Shown: positions 26,937-36,906, numbered from the stretch's first letter. The stretch is 64,000 nucleotides of DNA from Paenibacillus sp. FSL R5-0490 (GCF_001956215.1 NZ_MRTQ01000015.1:58217-122216), one strand, 5' to 3'. The notes: a model not told the origin generated them from the letters alone. Numbers and translations are program-made.

Positions 26937-27621
26937 TCGAATGAAATGGCCAGACCCCGGCTGTTTAAAAGCAGACAGGCCCCCCCTGTTCTTTATAGTA
27001 AAAAAATAATTCCTTTTTAGTAGATCTGGTAATTCACACTTTAAACAGCTAGTAAAGTAGGGGTGCTAGTGAATAAAGCAAAAGATAGTTTGGTAAAAAA
27101 TGTGCCTTCAGCTAGGAAAATGACTTATACAAAACATAGATATTTATATAACAAAAATTAAAGTGTTATGTTTCCAGTTCACCTATACTTGTTTAATTAT
27201 ACAGCTATTTGGTTTTCCCCCATAATACTAGGTGGTCTCCCATATCTGCAAATTGAATAAACAATATTGTTATTGTGGTAAATGATGTCTTTTGTTGTAT
27301 AAAAAGGATAGATGTATACAGGTGATCATCCTGTTCATTTATCCTTTTACTTTTACACCTATAAAATGTGTGACTTTCTAATCAAGTATTTAGTTCTAAG
27401 GTATCCTAGAGATTTAATATAAGCAGATGATTTAGCTACCTATTTTGTAGGCCATTGAACGACCATTTGCCAACAAAATTCTATAAAGTATAATATGAGG
27501 ATAGAAAAATACAGCAAAAGGAAGAACTCTTGATTATTTTTAAACAAAAGTCACCAGTCTCTTTTATAGTTGAAAAGGATTAAGTTAAATAGTAAGTCGA
27601 ACTTCTTAACAGGAGGGAAAG
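26937..27621. other. Non-coding AT-rich stretch
   Basis: No reading frame over 60 codons and no clear structure, apart from a weak GGCC-flanked hairpin at 26949-26985 after the GH30 fragment. The promoter of the DUF188 gene must be near its 3' end. Confidence 0.4.
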
Positions 27622-28068
27622 ATGAAAATTTATGTGGATGCAGATGCTTGTCCGGTGAAAGATATTATTATTGCAGAAGCAAGGGATGTTGAAATTCCGG
27701 TTATCCTTGTTACAAGCTTTTCTCATTTTTCTAATGCAGAACAGCCATCAGGAGTGAAAACCATTTATGTTGATTCTGGAGCAGATGCTGCAGATTATCG
27801 GATTGTGAAGTTAGTGGAAAAAGGAGATATTATCGTGACGCAAGATTATGGTCTTGCGTCACTAGGTTTAGCAAAAGGAATTATCGTCCTCCACCATAAA
27901 GGATTTAGATATACAAATGAAAATATTGACCAATTATTACAAACACGTTATTTAAGTGCAATGGCTAGAAAAAGCGGACAGCGAACGAAGGGACCAAAGC
28001 CTTTTACAGCAGAAGACCGAGAGCAATTTAGGGATCTTTTTAAACAGGTTATTTCACGTAAAATTTAA
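27622..28068 (+). CDS. YaiI/YqxD family (DUF188) protein
   Basis: 148 residues with the DUF188 start [20 protein letters not shown], the [14 protein letters not shown] segment and the [19 protein letters not shown] segment. The fold is PIN-like, with conserved Asp residues that suggest nuclease chemistry, but the role is unknown. Strong AGGAGGG site. It sits between two copies of a broken GH30 gene, with a small gene behind it. Confidence 0.9.
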   Translation: MKIYVDADACPVKDIIIAEARDVEIPVILVTSFSHFSNAEQPSGVKTIYVDSGADAADYRIVKLVEKGDIIVTQDYGLASLGLAKGIIVLHHKGFRYTNENIDQLLQTRYLSAMARKSGQRTKGPKPFTAEDREQFRDLFKQVISRKI

Positions 28069-28103
28069 GCTAAACTTAGAGATTCAGAAAGGAGCTAAAT
28101 ATT

Positions 28104-28295
28104 TTGAAGTATTTAAAATCGCAAATGCAACAACTAATTAAGGAAAATAAAGAACTCCATACACGCTTTAAAGAACTGAAGGCTGAGCATGGTCTTGAGA
28201 AAAACAATGCCCTCAAGGCCTTGTACCATTCAGAAGTTGCGGATGGAGGAAAGTACCAGGTAGCTTACCAAGCACTTGATCAGCCCAAAAAGTAG
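28104..28295 (+). CDS. Small coiled-coil hypothetical protein
   Basis: 63 residues from TTG 28104, behind AAAGGAGCT. The first 50 residues (LKSQMQQLIKENKELHTRFK) form a charged heptad-like helix. No family recognised. It follows the DUF188 gene by 35 bases, so they may share a transcript. Confidence 0.5.
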   Translation: MKYLKSQMQQLIKENKELHTRFKELKAEHGLEKNNALKALYHSEVADGGKYQVAYQALDQPKK

Positions 28296-28505
28296 ACTCT
28301 TATATCTAATTATACTTACTAAAAATTCTGTTATAAATGCTGGATGGTTATAAGTGGATTAAGTTAGTGACCAAATTATGAAGTGGGTTGCTACGCAGTA
28401 CAACGATACTGCGTATTCGAAAGACATATAATTGTTCTCTTTGTAGAAGAATGTACTTATTAAAGAGGGCTTGAGTTTAATAAATAGTAATCTTGAATCA
28501 CAGAG

Positions 28506-29324
28506 GGACGGTATTATTCGAAGTACATAGCGGCGATGGAAGAGGAAGGGGTGCCCATCTGGGGAATCACCATTCAGAACGAACCTGAAGCCAAGCAGGT
28601 AAGGGACTCCTGCCTGTACACAGGTGAAGAAGAGTGGGATTTTATCAAAAATCATCTTGGTCCATCCCTTGAGAAACTTGGCTTTGGTGATGTGAAGATT
28701 ATCATCTGGGATCATAACCGTAATGTCATTTTCGAGAGATCCCAAGCCGTCCTGTCCGATCCAGAAGCTGCTAAATATGTGTGGGGAACGGGAGTCCATT
28801 GGTATGTATCTGAGGAATTTGAGAATCTCTCCAAGGTGCACGATGCATTCCCTGACAAGCACTTAATTTTCACAGAAGGGTGCATCAAAGGCGGCCCTCA
28901 GGCAGGCGAATGGCATACAGGAGAAAGATATGGCCGAAACATCATTGGCGACTTGAACAATAATCTTGAGGCGTGGATTGACCGGAATCTTGTGCTGAAT
29001 GAAGAAGGCGGACCGAACCATGTGGGGAACTACTGCGATGCGTCTGTGATTGTGGATACGAAGAAGGATGAGGTTCATTATAACAGCTCCTACTATTATA
29101 TTGGGCATTTCAGCAAGTTCATTAAGCCTGGAGCCAGACGAATTGGCATCCAGGCATCGAATAACCGTATATTGGCCACCGTCTTTGAAAATATTAATGG
29201 TGAAACGGTGGCGGTTATGATGAATGAGAATGATAGCATAGAAGAAGTGTCTCTATCCCTTGGTGGGGATAGTATGATGCTGGTTCTTCCGGAGCGTTCT
29301 ATAGCGACGGTTATTATTCATTAA
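28506..29324 (+). pseudogene. GH30 glycosidase fragment (copy 2, both catalytic Glu retained)
   Basis: Coding sense begins at about 28510 with YYSKYIAAMEEEGVPIWGIT, without a ribosome binding site. The acid/base Glu in TIQNEPEA and the nucleophile Glu in LIFTEGCIKGG are present, followed by the C-terminal sandwich. The N-terminal strands of the barrel, roughly 180-200 residues, are missing, so it should not fold as an active glucosylceramidase/xylanase-type enzyme. Its last 435 bases repeat the fragment at 26502-26936. Confidence 0.8.
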
Positions 29325-29330
29325 TAGGAG

Positions 29331-29358
29331 AACAGCCCTGATTGGGGGCTGTTTTTTT
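29331..29358 (+). terminator. Rho-independent terminator
   Basis: AACAGCCC with GGGCTGTT, then a run of seven T. It is left over from the GH30 gene. Confidence 0.85.
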
Positions 29359-29611
29359 GTATATTGTGTAAGACTTGTAAGCATGTATCAGGTGCTTTTT
29401 CTTAATACAATTTTGTAGGGTGTCTTATCCATTTCTTAACTATTTTATCGATATATTTCTTTCCAGAGAGATATTAAAAAACACTAATACTTAATGAATA
29501 TTCAGAATTTTCCAGAGGTTTTTCACATTTCGAATCGAATGATATATAGTATCTGCAATTTTATAAACTTTCCTGCTCAATAGGAGGAACTAATCTGCGA
29601 GGAGGATATAA

Positions 29612-31396
29612 ATGGGTAATTCAATCCTTTTTGAAATTCAAGAAGAAGTGAACTTAGTAGCAGAAGCCATTAAATCTGTTCTGTCTTTAGAAGTAATTAT
29701 TTATGATAAAAATAAAGTTGTTGTTACAGCCACAGGCGGGGGCACGCATGCAGTTGTGGGTGAGCCGGTTCGAGGGCATATCATCGCAGAAGTCTTAAAA
29801 ACAAATCAGCCTGTTTACAACTTTGAGCCAGGTTTTCATGACGTATGCAAAAGCTGTATCCTACATCAAAATTGCCCTGAAAAATCAGATGTTTCATATC
29901 CATTAACACATGAGGGCGAAATTGTCGGGGTTATCAGTTTAACGGCATTTTCTGAAAAACAAAAAAATGAATTTAAAGAGAAGCATCGTATTTTATCAAA
30001 TTACCTGGGGAAAATGGCGGATTTAATCAGCAGCAAAATAAATGGAACATCTCTTTTAAAGAAATATTTATCTACCTCACAAATGCTGCAAGTGACGATT
30101 CAATCCATGTACGAGGGAATCATTGCTGTTGATCAGAAAGGGTACATTTTAGAGATGAATCCTTCAGCAGAAAAAATACTAAATATAAAAAAACACAATG
30201 TTTTAACTGTGAATATTTCCGAAGTTATTCAAAACCTTCCGATTACAAAAGTATTTTCAACTGGACAAGGATACTCGGATAAAGAATGTTCTCTTGTTGT
30301 GAATGGGAAATTGATTCAAGTCATTATCAGTGCTAACCCTCTGATACATAACAGCCAAATTATTGGATGTGCCATTACCCTCAAAGATTTAGCTGAAGTT
30401 CAAAAGTTTGCCTATTCTATAACATCTGAGGTAGATGATTCCACATTCGATATTATTGTGGGAAAAAGCCCTGCTATATTGCAGACAAAGGCCGCAGCCA
30501 AAAAAGTTGCGGCAACAGATTCTACAGTCATCTTTTTAGGGGAGAGCGGAACAGGGAAGGAGCTTTTTGCCAGAGCACTGCACCAAGAGAGCAAAAGAGT
30601 AGATAAACCATTTCGGGCCATTAATTGTGCAGCCATTCCAGAACATTTACTGGAAAGTGAATTGTTTGGATATAGCGAGGGTGCGTTTACGGGTGCAAGG
30701 AAAAGTGGAAAGCCCGGAAAATTTGAAATGGCACAAGGCGGCACTATTTTCCTGGATGAAATAGGTGATATGCCATTGCATTTGCAAGTGAAGCTGTTAA
30801 GAGTGTTAGAAGAAAGAAAAATTGAACGGATTGGTTCGAATAACTCAATAGATATAGATATCAGAGTCGTTGCAGCAACCCATAAAAACTTAGAAAAAAT
30901 GGTAGCTGACGGAGAATTTCGACAGGATTTATTTTTTAGGCTAAGCGTCATTCCGCTTCATATTCCCCCATTGAGGGAAAGAGATGGGGATATTCTCGTC
31001 CTCCTTCAGCATTTTGTACAGCACTATGACAAAATTACCGGAAAGAAAGTGAGAGGTTTCACTCCTGATGCGGAGAGCAGGCTATGTTCGTACAATTGGC
31101 CAGGTAATATACGTGAACTTCAAAATGCTGTGGAATATGCCATAAACATGGCAACTGACCACTGGATTAGAGTAGAAAACCTGCCTCCAAGAATCCGTGA
31201 ACAAAATCACCTGAATGGTGATAAAGAAAATATTACTCTGTCAGAAATGGAAGAAAGAATGATCATGGGCGCATTAAAAAGATATAGTGATACATTGAAT
31301 GGAAAAAAACAAGCTGCAGATGAACTTGGCATAAATGTAGCAACTCTATACAGGAAAATTAATAAATACGAGCTTAATCGCAAAATGCAATTATAG
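29612..31396 (+). CDS. Sigma-54-dependent enhancer-binding activator
   Basis: 594 residues. A GAF-like sensor (1-140) has a CKSCILHQNC cluster that could bind a metal or Fe-S centre. A PAS domain follows (about 155-265; EGIIAVDQKGYILEMNPSAE). The AAA+ domain has GESGTGKE (Walker A), GAFTGA (sigma-54 contact) and FLDEIGD (Walker B). A Fis-type helix-turn-helix (QAADELGINVATLYRKINKY) ends it. It should hydrolyse ATP to open a SigL promoter. The fitting promoter and repeated sites lie just downstream, so it almost certainly controls the following operon; the inducer is unknown. GAGGAGGATATAA precedes the ATG. Confidence 0.93.
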   Translation: MGNSILFEIQEEVNLVAEAIKSVLSLEVIIYDKNKVVVTATGGGTHAVVGEPVRGHIIAEVLKTNQPVYNFEPGFHDVCKSCILHQNCPEKSDVSYPLTHEGEIVGVISLTAFSEKQKNEFKEKHRILSNYLGKMADLISSKINGTSLLKKYLSTSQMLQVTIQSMYEGIIAVDQKGYILEMNPSAEKILNIKKHNVLTVNISEVIQNLPITKVFSTGQGYSDKECSLVVNGKLIQVIISANPLIHNSQIIGCAITLKDLAEVQKFAYSITSEVDDSTFDIIVGKSPAILQTKAAAKKVAATDSTVIFLGESGTGKELFARALHQESKRVDKPFRAINCAAIPEHLLESELFGYSEGAFTGARKSGKPGKFEMAQGGTIFLDEIGDMPLHLQVKLLRVLEERKIERIGSNNSIDIDIRVVAATHKNLEKMVADGEFRQDLFFRLSVIPLHIPPLRERDGDILVLLQHFVQHYDKITGKKVRGFTPDAESRLCSYNWPGNIRELQNAVEYAINMATDHWIRVENLPPRIREQNHLNGDKENITLSEMEERMIMGALKRYSDTLNGKKQAADELGINVATLYRKINKYELNRKMQL

Positions 31397-31410
31397 TTCG
31401 CAAATTGCGA
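31378..31410 (+). promoter_or_regulatory. Two upstream activator sites (candidate)
   Basis: TCGCAAAATGCAA (31378-31390, in the last codons of the activator gene) and TCGCAAATTGCGA (31398-31410) are near-palindromic copies exactly 20 bases apart, about two helix turns. They lie roughly 200 bases before the sigma-54 promoter. Confidence 0.65.
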
Positions 31411-31419
31411 TTACATTAA

Positions 31420-31476
31420 AAACATAGCAGATTTGTCTTTTCTTCTTAATTTGGACAGATCTCCTATGTTTTTTTT
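31420..31476 (+). terminator. Terminator of the activator gene
   Basis: AAACATAG with CTATGTTT, with inner pairing, then TTTTTT. It lies between the activator sites and insulates the operon promoter. Confidence 0.75.
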
Positions 31477-31488
31477 GCAATTTGCGAA
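31475..31488 (-). promoter_or_regulatory. Third upstream activator site (candidate)
   Basis: GCAATTTGCGAA is the reverse complement of the 31397-31408 site TTCGCAAATTGC. It is about 110 bases before the promoter. Confidence 0.6.
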
Positions 31489-31585
31489 CAATGGACCTTA
31501 GTGATGTTTTCGATAAAAGAGAAGTTGTCCTGTATAACCCTTATAAACTGGGAGTCTTAAAGAAAAATAAAGAAAAATCATAACT

Positions 31586-31600
31586 TGGCACGGTACTTGC
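31586..31600 (+). promoter_or_regulatory. Sigma-54 (SigL) -24/-12 promoter
   Basis: TGGCAC, GGTAC, TTGC: an essentially perfect match to TGGCAC-N5-TTGC, 39 bases before the first gene of the operon. Confidence 0.93.
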
Positions 31601-31638
31601 ATTCTAACTAGTTGTAGTAAAAAACGAGGGGGAGTGCA

Positions 31639-32619
31639 ATGAGAATCATAAATAAAATGTTTATGATGAAGTCCGTGCAGACTTTATTGAAGACATGTCT
31701 AAATGTAAAGCCTGGAGAAAACCTATTGATTCTAACGGATACAAATACGACAGAAATTGGAGAGGTATTCGCACTTGCTGGTGAAGGGATGGGAGCAGAA
31801 GTTGTGATGACAATCATGAATCCCACCACAAGGCATGGTGATGAACCGCCAAGAATCATTGCAGAGGCAATGAAAGCAGCTGATGCGATCGTTGCTCCGA
31901 CAACTTTTTCTATTAATCATTCAACTGCCAGAAAAGAAGCGAGTAATGCAGGAGCAAGATTAATATTTATGCCCGATGCAAATGAAGAGGTTTTCTTAGA
32001 TGGTTCGCTGGATATCGATTATTTTGCACAAAAGAAAATAATCGATAAAGTATCCGCCATACTTGAAGAAGGAGAACGATTGAGCATAACAACCCATTTA
32101 GGTACAGAGCTTTCCATGTCCATATCTGGTCGTCATGCTGTACCTCAAACTGGAATTTGCCATGAACCTGGAAGTATTTCACCCCCTCCTTGCATTGAAA
32201 CAGCAGTGGCTCCAATAGAAGGAACAACAGAAGGAATCATGTACATTGATGGGGCCATTGTGCCGGGAAGGGCCTGTGAAGATCCGGTTAAAGTCGTCTT
32301 TAGAGAAGGAAAAATCATTTCTATTGAAGGAAAAGAAGATGCTGAAATGCTTAAGCAAACGCTGGAAAGTTACAATCACCCCAATGTATATTGCGCAGTG
32401 GAAATGGGAATTGGCATGAATCCAAAGGCGAAAATTGGCAGAGGAGGACAGCTGGAAGACGAGGCAGAGTACGGAACGATGCATATTGGAATTGGCAATG
32501 GCATTACATTTGGAAGCAGTATCAGAGCACCGGGACATTGTGATTTAGTGATTCGAAAACCGACAATCAAAGTGGATGGGAAAATCCTTATGAAAGATGG
32601 AGAACTCTATATAGATTAG
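31639..32619 (+). CDS. M29/NicX-like metalloenzyme (paralogue A)
   Basis: 326 residues of the fold shared by aminopeptidase M29 and NicX (2,5-dihydroxypyridine dioxygenase). Likely metal ligands are Glu255 (VEMGIGMNP), His282 (MHIGIGNG), His300 and Asp302 (GHCDL). The N-terminal part is LLKTCLNVKPGENLLILTDT. M29 enzymes of this length often are not peptidases. The same operon encodes a second copy at 37727. It is the first gene behind the sigma-54 promoter, so it is likely central to the pathway: ring opening, lactam or amide hydrolysis, or oxygenation are all possible. GAGGGGGAG precedes the ATG. Confidence 0.75.
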   Translation: MRIINKMFMMKSVQTLLKTCLNVKPGENLLILTDTNTTEIGEVFALAGEGMGAEVVMTIMNPTTRHGDEPPRIIAEAMKAADAIVAPTTFSINHSTARKEASNAGARLIFMPDANEEVFLDGSLDIDYFAQKKIIDKVSAILEEGERLSITTHLGTELSMSISGRHAVPQTGICHEPGSISPPPCIETAVAPIEGTTEGIMYIDGAIVPGRACEDPVKVVFREGKIISIEGKEDAEMLKQTLESYNHPNVYCAVEMGIGMNPKAKIGRGGQLEDEAEYGTMHIGIGNGITFGSSIRAPGHCDLVIRKPTIKVDGKILMKDGELYID

Positions 32620-32635
32620 GGGGAGGGAGGTTTAT

Positions 32636-34153
32636 TTGGGAGAATTAAGTCTAATTGGTGAATCACTGGCCAGTTTCTTTACAGTTAAAATCATGCTTTT
32701 GTTTCTTTTTGGGACAGTTGCCGGAATGGCAGTCGGCGCACTCCCGGGTCTCACTACTACCATGGGAGTATCCCTTCTGATTTCATTTACCTGGGGGATG
32801 GAATGGATCGAAGCAATGGTTTTAATTGTTTCGGTTCATATAGGAGGTACCTATGGCGGGTCCACGCCAGCCATCTTCTTAAATATTCCGGGTACTCCGG
32901 CCTCAGCTGCGACTGCTATAGATGGCTATCCAATGGCACAGAGGGGGGAAGGAGGACTGGCAAGAGGACTGGCAACCTTCCAATCCTTTTTAGGTACTAT
33001 TCTGGCAGCTGTTTTATTTCTGATAGGGGCGCCGCTCCTGCTGGATTTAAGTATGAATTTCGGATCATGGGAGTATTTTCTGCTTGCCATGTTTGGAATT
33101 ATTCTCAGTGCAAACCTAACGGCAGAATCTTTGTCGAAGGGGCTTATTTCCGGGGTCTTAGGGTTAGCTCTAGCCACTGTAGGCATGGACAAGATCACAG
33201 GTGCCCAGCGTTTTACTTATGGAGAAAGTGCTCTCATGGATGGTTTTAGTTTAATTGCAGTCTTAATCGGAGTATTCGGAATAGCCGAGGTAATCGACTC
33301 TATCATGCAGCTGAAGAAGCCTTTAAAAGCGGAGAAATTCCAATCTATTATTCCCCCGTGGAAGATGTTAATAAAGTTTTTGCCCGCCGGCGGAAGATCT
33401 TCTGTAATAGGAGCTACGATAGGAGCGATACCGGGGGTTGGTGCAGATGTTGCAGCATGGGTTTCCTACGATGTGGCCCGCCGAAGAAGCAAGAAGCCTG
33501 AGACTTTTGGCAAGGGAAATCCAGAAGGAATCGTTGCAGCAGAAACGGCGAATAACGCTTGTGTGCCAGGTACATATATACCGATGTTAATACTTGGTAT
33601 CCCTGGTGACGCAGTTACGGCAGTAATTATTGGGGGGCTTTTGCTTCACGGATTGCAGCCAGGTCCGCTTTTACTGACACAAAATCCGGACATTTTAAAT
33701 CAGTTTTTTATCATTTTAACGATATCCGCAGCGTTCATGCTTGTGTTTGGATTATTTTTCTCTTATCTGTTTCAGAAAATCCTATCTGTTCCCAGAAGTA
33801 TAGTTTTGCTGATTGTAACGGTATTTAGTGTGGTAGGGACTTTTGCAGTAAACAACCGGCCATTTGATATTGGAATTATGTTTCTTTTTGGCATCATCGG
33901 TTTTCTTATGCGTAAAGTCGGGCTGGCTGCCCCTCCTTTAGTGTTAGGGCTAATCCTTGGTTTAATGGCGGAACAGAATTTCCGAAGAGCGATGGTGAGT
34001 GCGGATTATTCGTTCGGGCCATTCTTCACACGGCCAATTAGTCTTTTCTTGCTGGTCTGTATTGTATTTCTGCTTTTAAATCAAAATTCATTCCTGACAA
34101 AACGCTTAAAACATTTGTGGGGGAAAATAAAGCCTAAGGGGGCAAACGAATGA
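32636..34153 (+). CDS. Tripartite tricarboxylate transporter, large membrane subunit TctA
   Basis: 505 residues with about 11 membrane helices. TctA signatures: GALPGLTTTMGVSLLISF, HIGGTYGGSTPAIFLNIPGT, GYPMAQRGEGGLARGL and IPGVGADVAAWVSYDVAR. It is the channel of a secondary uptake system that uses a binding protein. The TTG start at 32636 follows GGGGGAGGGAGG. Its stop overlaps the start of the binding-protein gene. Confidence 0.93.
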   Translation: MGELSLIGESLASFFTVKIMLLFLFGTVAGMAVGALPGLTTTMGVSLLISFTWGMEWIEAMVLIVSVHIGGTYGGSTPAIFLNIPGTPASAATAIDGYPMAQRGEGGLARGLATFQSFLGTILAAVLFLIGAPLLLDLSMNFGSWEYFLLAMFGIILSANLTAESLSKGLISGVLGLALATVGMDKITGAQRFTYGESALMDGFSLIAVLIGVFGIAEVIDSIMQLKKPLKAEKFQSIIPPWKMLIKFLPAGGRSSVIGATIGAIPGVGADVAAWVSYDVARRRSKKPETFGKGNPEGIVAAETANNACVPGTYIPMLILGIPGDAVTAVIIGGLLLHGLQPGPLLLTQNPDILNQFFIILTISAAFMLVFGLFFSYLFQKILSVPRSIVLLIVTVFSVVGTFAVNNRPFDIGIMFLFGIIGFLMRKVGLAAPPLVLGLILGLMAEQNFRRAMVSADYSFGPFFTRPISLFLLVCIVFLLLNQNSFLTKRLKHLWGKIKPKGANE

Positions 34154-35193
34154 AAATAAAAATAATGTTTCTGACTCTATTTTCAGCGGTTCTGATATTG
34201 AGTGCCTGTTCTGGTAACCAATCAAATCAAAAGGCATCTGGTAACAGCAAGGAAGCCGAAAATAATTACCCTTCAGAGCCAATTGAAATTATTGTCGGTT
34301 TTGGTGAGGGCGGGGGCACTGACACGATGGCCAGGACCCTGCAGCCGATCCTTCAGAAAGAATTGGGAGAATCCATTGCGGTGAGAAACATGCCTGGAGC
34401 CTCCAGTGCATTGGCCCTTGAATATGTTAACGAACAAGAGTCTGACGGACATACCATCCTATTTCAAACCGATCTGGTCCGTGTCTTTCCAACAATGGGC
34501 ATGACAGATTTAACATACAAGGATTTCGAGCAAATTGGAATTGGCGCAATGGGGATTGCCAATTTTACAGTTAAAGACAACTCTGACCTGAAAACGTTTG
34601 ATGATGTGGTTCAGCTATTAAAAGATGGAAATGCGAAGGTTGGTGTAGCAGCGATTGGGGACCCATGGCACCTCACTTTGGAGATTGTGAATAGTGTCGT
34701 GGGTGGAGATGCCGAAATTATCACGTATGACTCTGGTTCAAATGCTGCCATGGCTGCCATGAAGGGCGAGGTGGATTTCTCAATCAGCGGGGTTAATGAG
34801 GTAGTGGATCTGCTTCGGGCAGGGGATTTACGTTCACTGGCTGTTATGGATAATAAAGCTTTTGAAGTGGATGGACTTGAATCAATTCCGCCGGTCATTG
34901 AATTTGTTCCTGATTTGGAAAAATATGTACCGGAAGGAACCTGGTGGGGGCCAGCTGTGAAGCGCGGAACACCTGAAGAAATCGTAACCAAAATTAGAGA
35001 CGCATACAACAAAGCGATCAGCAGTGATGAATTTAAGGAATTTGCAAAGAAACGGGCAATCGTCCTAACAGATATTGAGGATAGTCAAGAATATACAAAA
35101 CAAATCACCGAAAAAACAAGCTGGCTGCTTTGGGATATTGGTGTGGGAAAACGGTCACCGGAAGAAGTAGGAATCAGCCGGCCAAAAGAGTGA
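34150..35193 (+). CDS. Tripartite tricarboxylate transporter, binding lipoprotein TctC
   Basis: 347 residues. The signal peptide ends in lipobox LSAC. The mature part is of the Bug/TctC family: YPSEPIEIIVGFGEGGGTDT and NMPGASSALALEYV near the N-terminus, and the WWGPAVKRGTPEEIVTKIRD region near the C-terminus. It binds a carboxylate outside the cell and hands it to TctA/TctB. The ATG overlaps the tctA stop by four bases. Confidence 0.92.
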   Translation: MKIKIMFLTLFSAVLILSACSGNQSNQKASGNSKEAENNYPSEPIEIIVGFGEGGGTDTMARTLQPILQKELGESIAVRNMPGASSALALEYVNEQESDGHTILFQTDLVRVFPTMGMTDLTYKDFEQIGIGAMGIANFTVKDNSDLKTFDDVVQLLKDGNAKVGVAAIGDPWHLTLEIVNSVVGGDAEIITYDSGSNAAMAAMKGEVDFSISGVNEVVDLLRAGDLRSLAVMDNKAFEVDGLESIPPVIEFVPDLEKYVPEGTWWGPAVKRGTPEEIVTKIRDAYNKAISSDEFKEFAKKRAIVLTDIEDSQEYTKQITEKTSWLLWDIGVGKRSPEEVGISRPKE

Positions 35194-35208
35194 TAGAAAG
35201 GAGAAAAG

Positions 35209-35655
35209 ATGCGGATTAATAAAGATTATCTTTTGGCGGGAATTGTTTTCGCGATTGGTCTCTTTTTTGTAATAGGCAGCTATAATTTCCCGCCGGGAGA
35301 ACATTTTTTAAATTCATCTCGTTCATTTCCCATGCTGCTCGGCTATAGTTTGACAGTTCTATCAATCTGGCAGTTTGCCCAAACGTTCAGAAAGAAAAAA
35401 GAGGAGGGTGAGGAAACAGCTTCTGCCTCTATTCAGGAAGTTAAAAGAGGGATAGTATATCTGCTTTTAACAGTTGTTTATATCTTTCTGTTAATACCTT
35501 TCATAGGGTTTCTGTATTCTACTTTAATCTTTTTACTCATTGGCATGCTCTATTATAAGGAAGTTCGCTGGCATACGGCCACATTAGTATCCATAGGGAT
35601 GATTGGATTCATATATGTGGTGTTTGAAAAACTCATGTATATTCGATTACCTTGA
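35209..35655 (+). CDS. Tripartite tricarboxylate transporter, small membrane subunit TctB
   Basis: 148 residues with four membrane helices and a charged cytoplasmic loop (RKKKEEGEETASAS) in the middle, the usual TctB build. GAAAGGAG precedes the ATG. Gene order A-C-B differs from the common C-B-A. Confidence 0.85.
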   Translation: MRINKDYLLAGIVFAIGLFFVIGSYNFPPGEHFLNSSRSFPMLLGYSLTVLSIWQFAQTFRKKKEEGEETASASIQEVKRGIVYLLLTVVYIFLLIPFIGFLYSTLIFLLIGMLYYKEVRWHTATLVSIGMIGFIYVVFEKLMYIRLP

Positions 35656-35774
35656 AAAACGAAATTATTATTTACTCTCTTACATGATCCAATGATTCAA
35701 TGAAAGACGAGGAGACAGGATTTAAAGAATTCGCTGTAAAAGGAAATCAAATAATAGATATGGCGGTGATTTAA

Positions 35775-36899
35775 ATGAAGATAAAGCAAACAATTGAAAA
35801 AGTTCCCGGAGGGCTTATGGTCATCCCGCTGATGCTTGGCGCTTTATTTAATACGATTGATCAGCTTCACATTCCAGTTATAATGAATTTCCTTAAAAGC
35901 ATAGGGGTATCGCCGGTTGAAGAAGGAATTTATGAGTTTATGAAAATCGGAGGTTTCTCGGAAGCACTCTTTAAAACTGGAACGTTAACACTCATTGGCT
36001 TGTTCTTATTTTGTGCAGGCAGCCAGATGAATTTGCGGGTAGGCGGAAAGGCCTTAAAGAAAGGAATTCTATTAACAGGAAGCAAGTGCTTGACCGGGAT
36101 TGCGATCGGTATTTTATTTGGGGTGTTTTTTGACCCAATGGACGGTCTGCTTGGATTATCTACTCTGGCCATTATTGCCGCTATGACCAATGGGAATGAA
36201 GGAATGTATGCAGTGTTGACAGGGCAATACGGAAACCGGTCAGATGTTGGGGCCATTTCCGTCCTGACTCTGAATGACGGTCCTTTTTTCACCATGCTGG
36301 CTTTGGGGATGGTTGGCGTTAATTTTCCTTTAATCGCATTCATAGCTGTCCTGCTTCCAATTGCTTTAGGAATGCTGTTAGGGAATCTGGATGAAGATAT
36401 TCGGGAGTTTTTAAAGCCGGGTGAAACGCTGCTTGTACCATTCTTTGCATTCTGTCTTGGAGCAGGGATGAATTTCATGAGTTTCTTTAATCCTGAAGCT
36501 GTTTGGGGAGGTTTAGCTCTCGGGTTTGCCACAGTCATTTTTACCGCATTAACCGGAATCCTGGTCTATAGGTTATTTGGAGAAAAAAGTACGATTGGCC
36601 CTGTTGCAGAAGCATCAACTGCAGGGAACGCAGTGGGGACACCTGCTGCAATTGCAGCGGCAGCATCAGTGGCAGCGGGTGCAGGTCTGATGACAGTGGA
36701 GAAGGCTCAAAGTTTTCAGGAAATTGCCAATTTAGCAACAATACAAATTTCCATCTCTACTATTACTACCTCGATATTATGCCCAATAGCCGTCATTTTA
36801 TGGGATAAGTATCAAAGAAGCAAAGGGATTGACGGACGTCTGGAGGATATACCCAGCAAAAAAATAAAAATCGCTGCTGAGATTGAACAGGAATCATAG
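35775..36899 (+). CDS. KdgT-family 2-keto-3-deoxygluconate permease-like transporter
   Basis: 374 residues with about ten hydrophobic segments. It follows KdgT throughout: VPGGLMVIPLMLGALFNT, LFLFCAGSQMNLRVGGKALK, TNGNEGMYAVLTGQYG, AEASTAGNAVGTPAAIAAA. KdgT itself is a proton symporter for keto-deoxy sugar acids. As a second carrier in this operon it may import a related hydroxy or keto acid, or export a product. The 120 bases before it hold no clear promoter. Confidence 0.88.
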   Translation: MKIKQTIEKVPGGLMVIPLMLGALFNTIDQLHIPVIMNFLKSIGVSPVEEGIYEFMKIGGFSEALFKTGTLTLIGLFLFCAGSQMNLRVGGKALKKGILLTGSKCLTGIAIGILFGVFFDPMDGLLGLSTLAIIAAMTNGNEGMYAVLTGQYGNRSDVGAISVLTLNDGPFFTMLALGMVGVNFPLIAFIAVLLPIALGMLLGNLDEDIREFLKPGETLLVPFFAFCLGAGMNFMSFFNPEAVWGGLALGFATVIFTALTGILVYRLFGEKSTIGPVAEASTAGNAVGTPAAIAAAASVAAGAGLMTVEKAQSFQEIANLATIQISISTITTSILCPIAVILWDKYQRSKGIDGRLEDIPSKKIKIAAEIEQES

Positions 36900-36906
36900 A
36901 AGGGTG

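Noticed and set aside
28359..28862. 167-codon minus-strand frame
   Set aside because: It mainly mirrors the GH30 remnant on the other strand and matches no family.
30412..30951. 179-codon minus-strand frame
   Set aside because: Antisense to the AAA+ domain of the sigma-54 activator, which carries all family motifs.
35930..36538. 202-codon minus-strand frame
   Set aside because: Shadow of the KdgT-like gene; low-complexity composition and no start signals.
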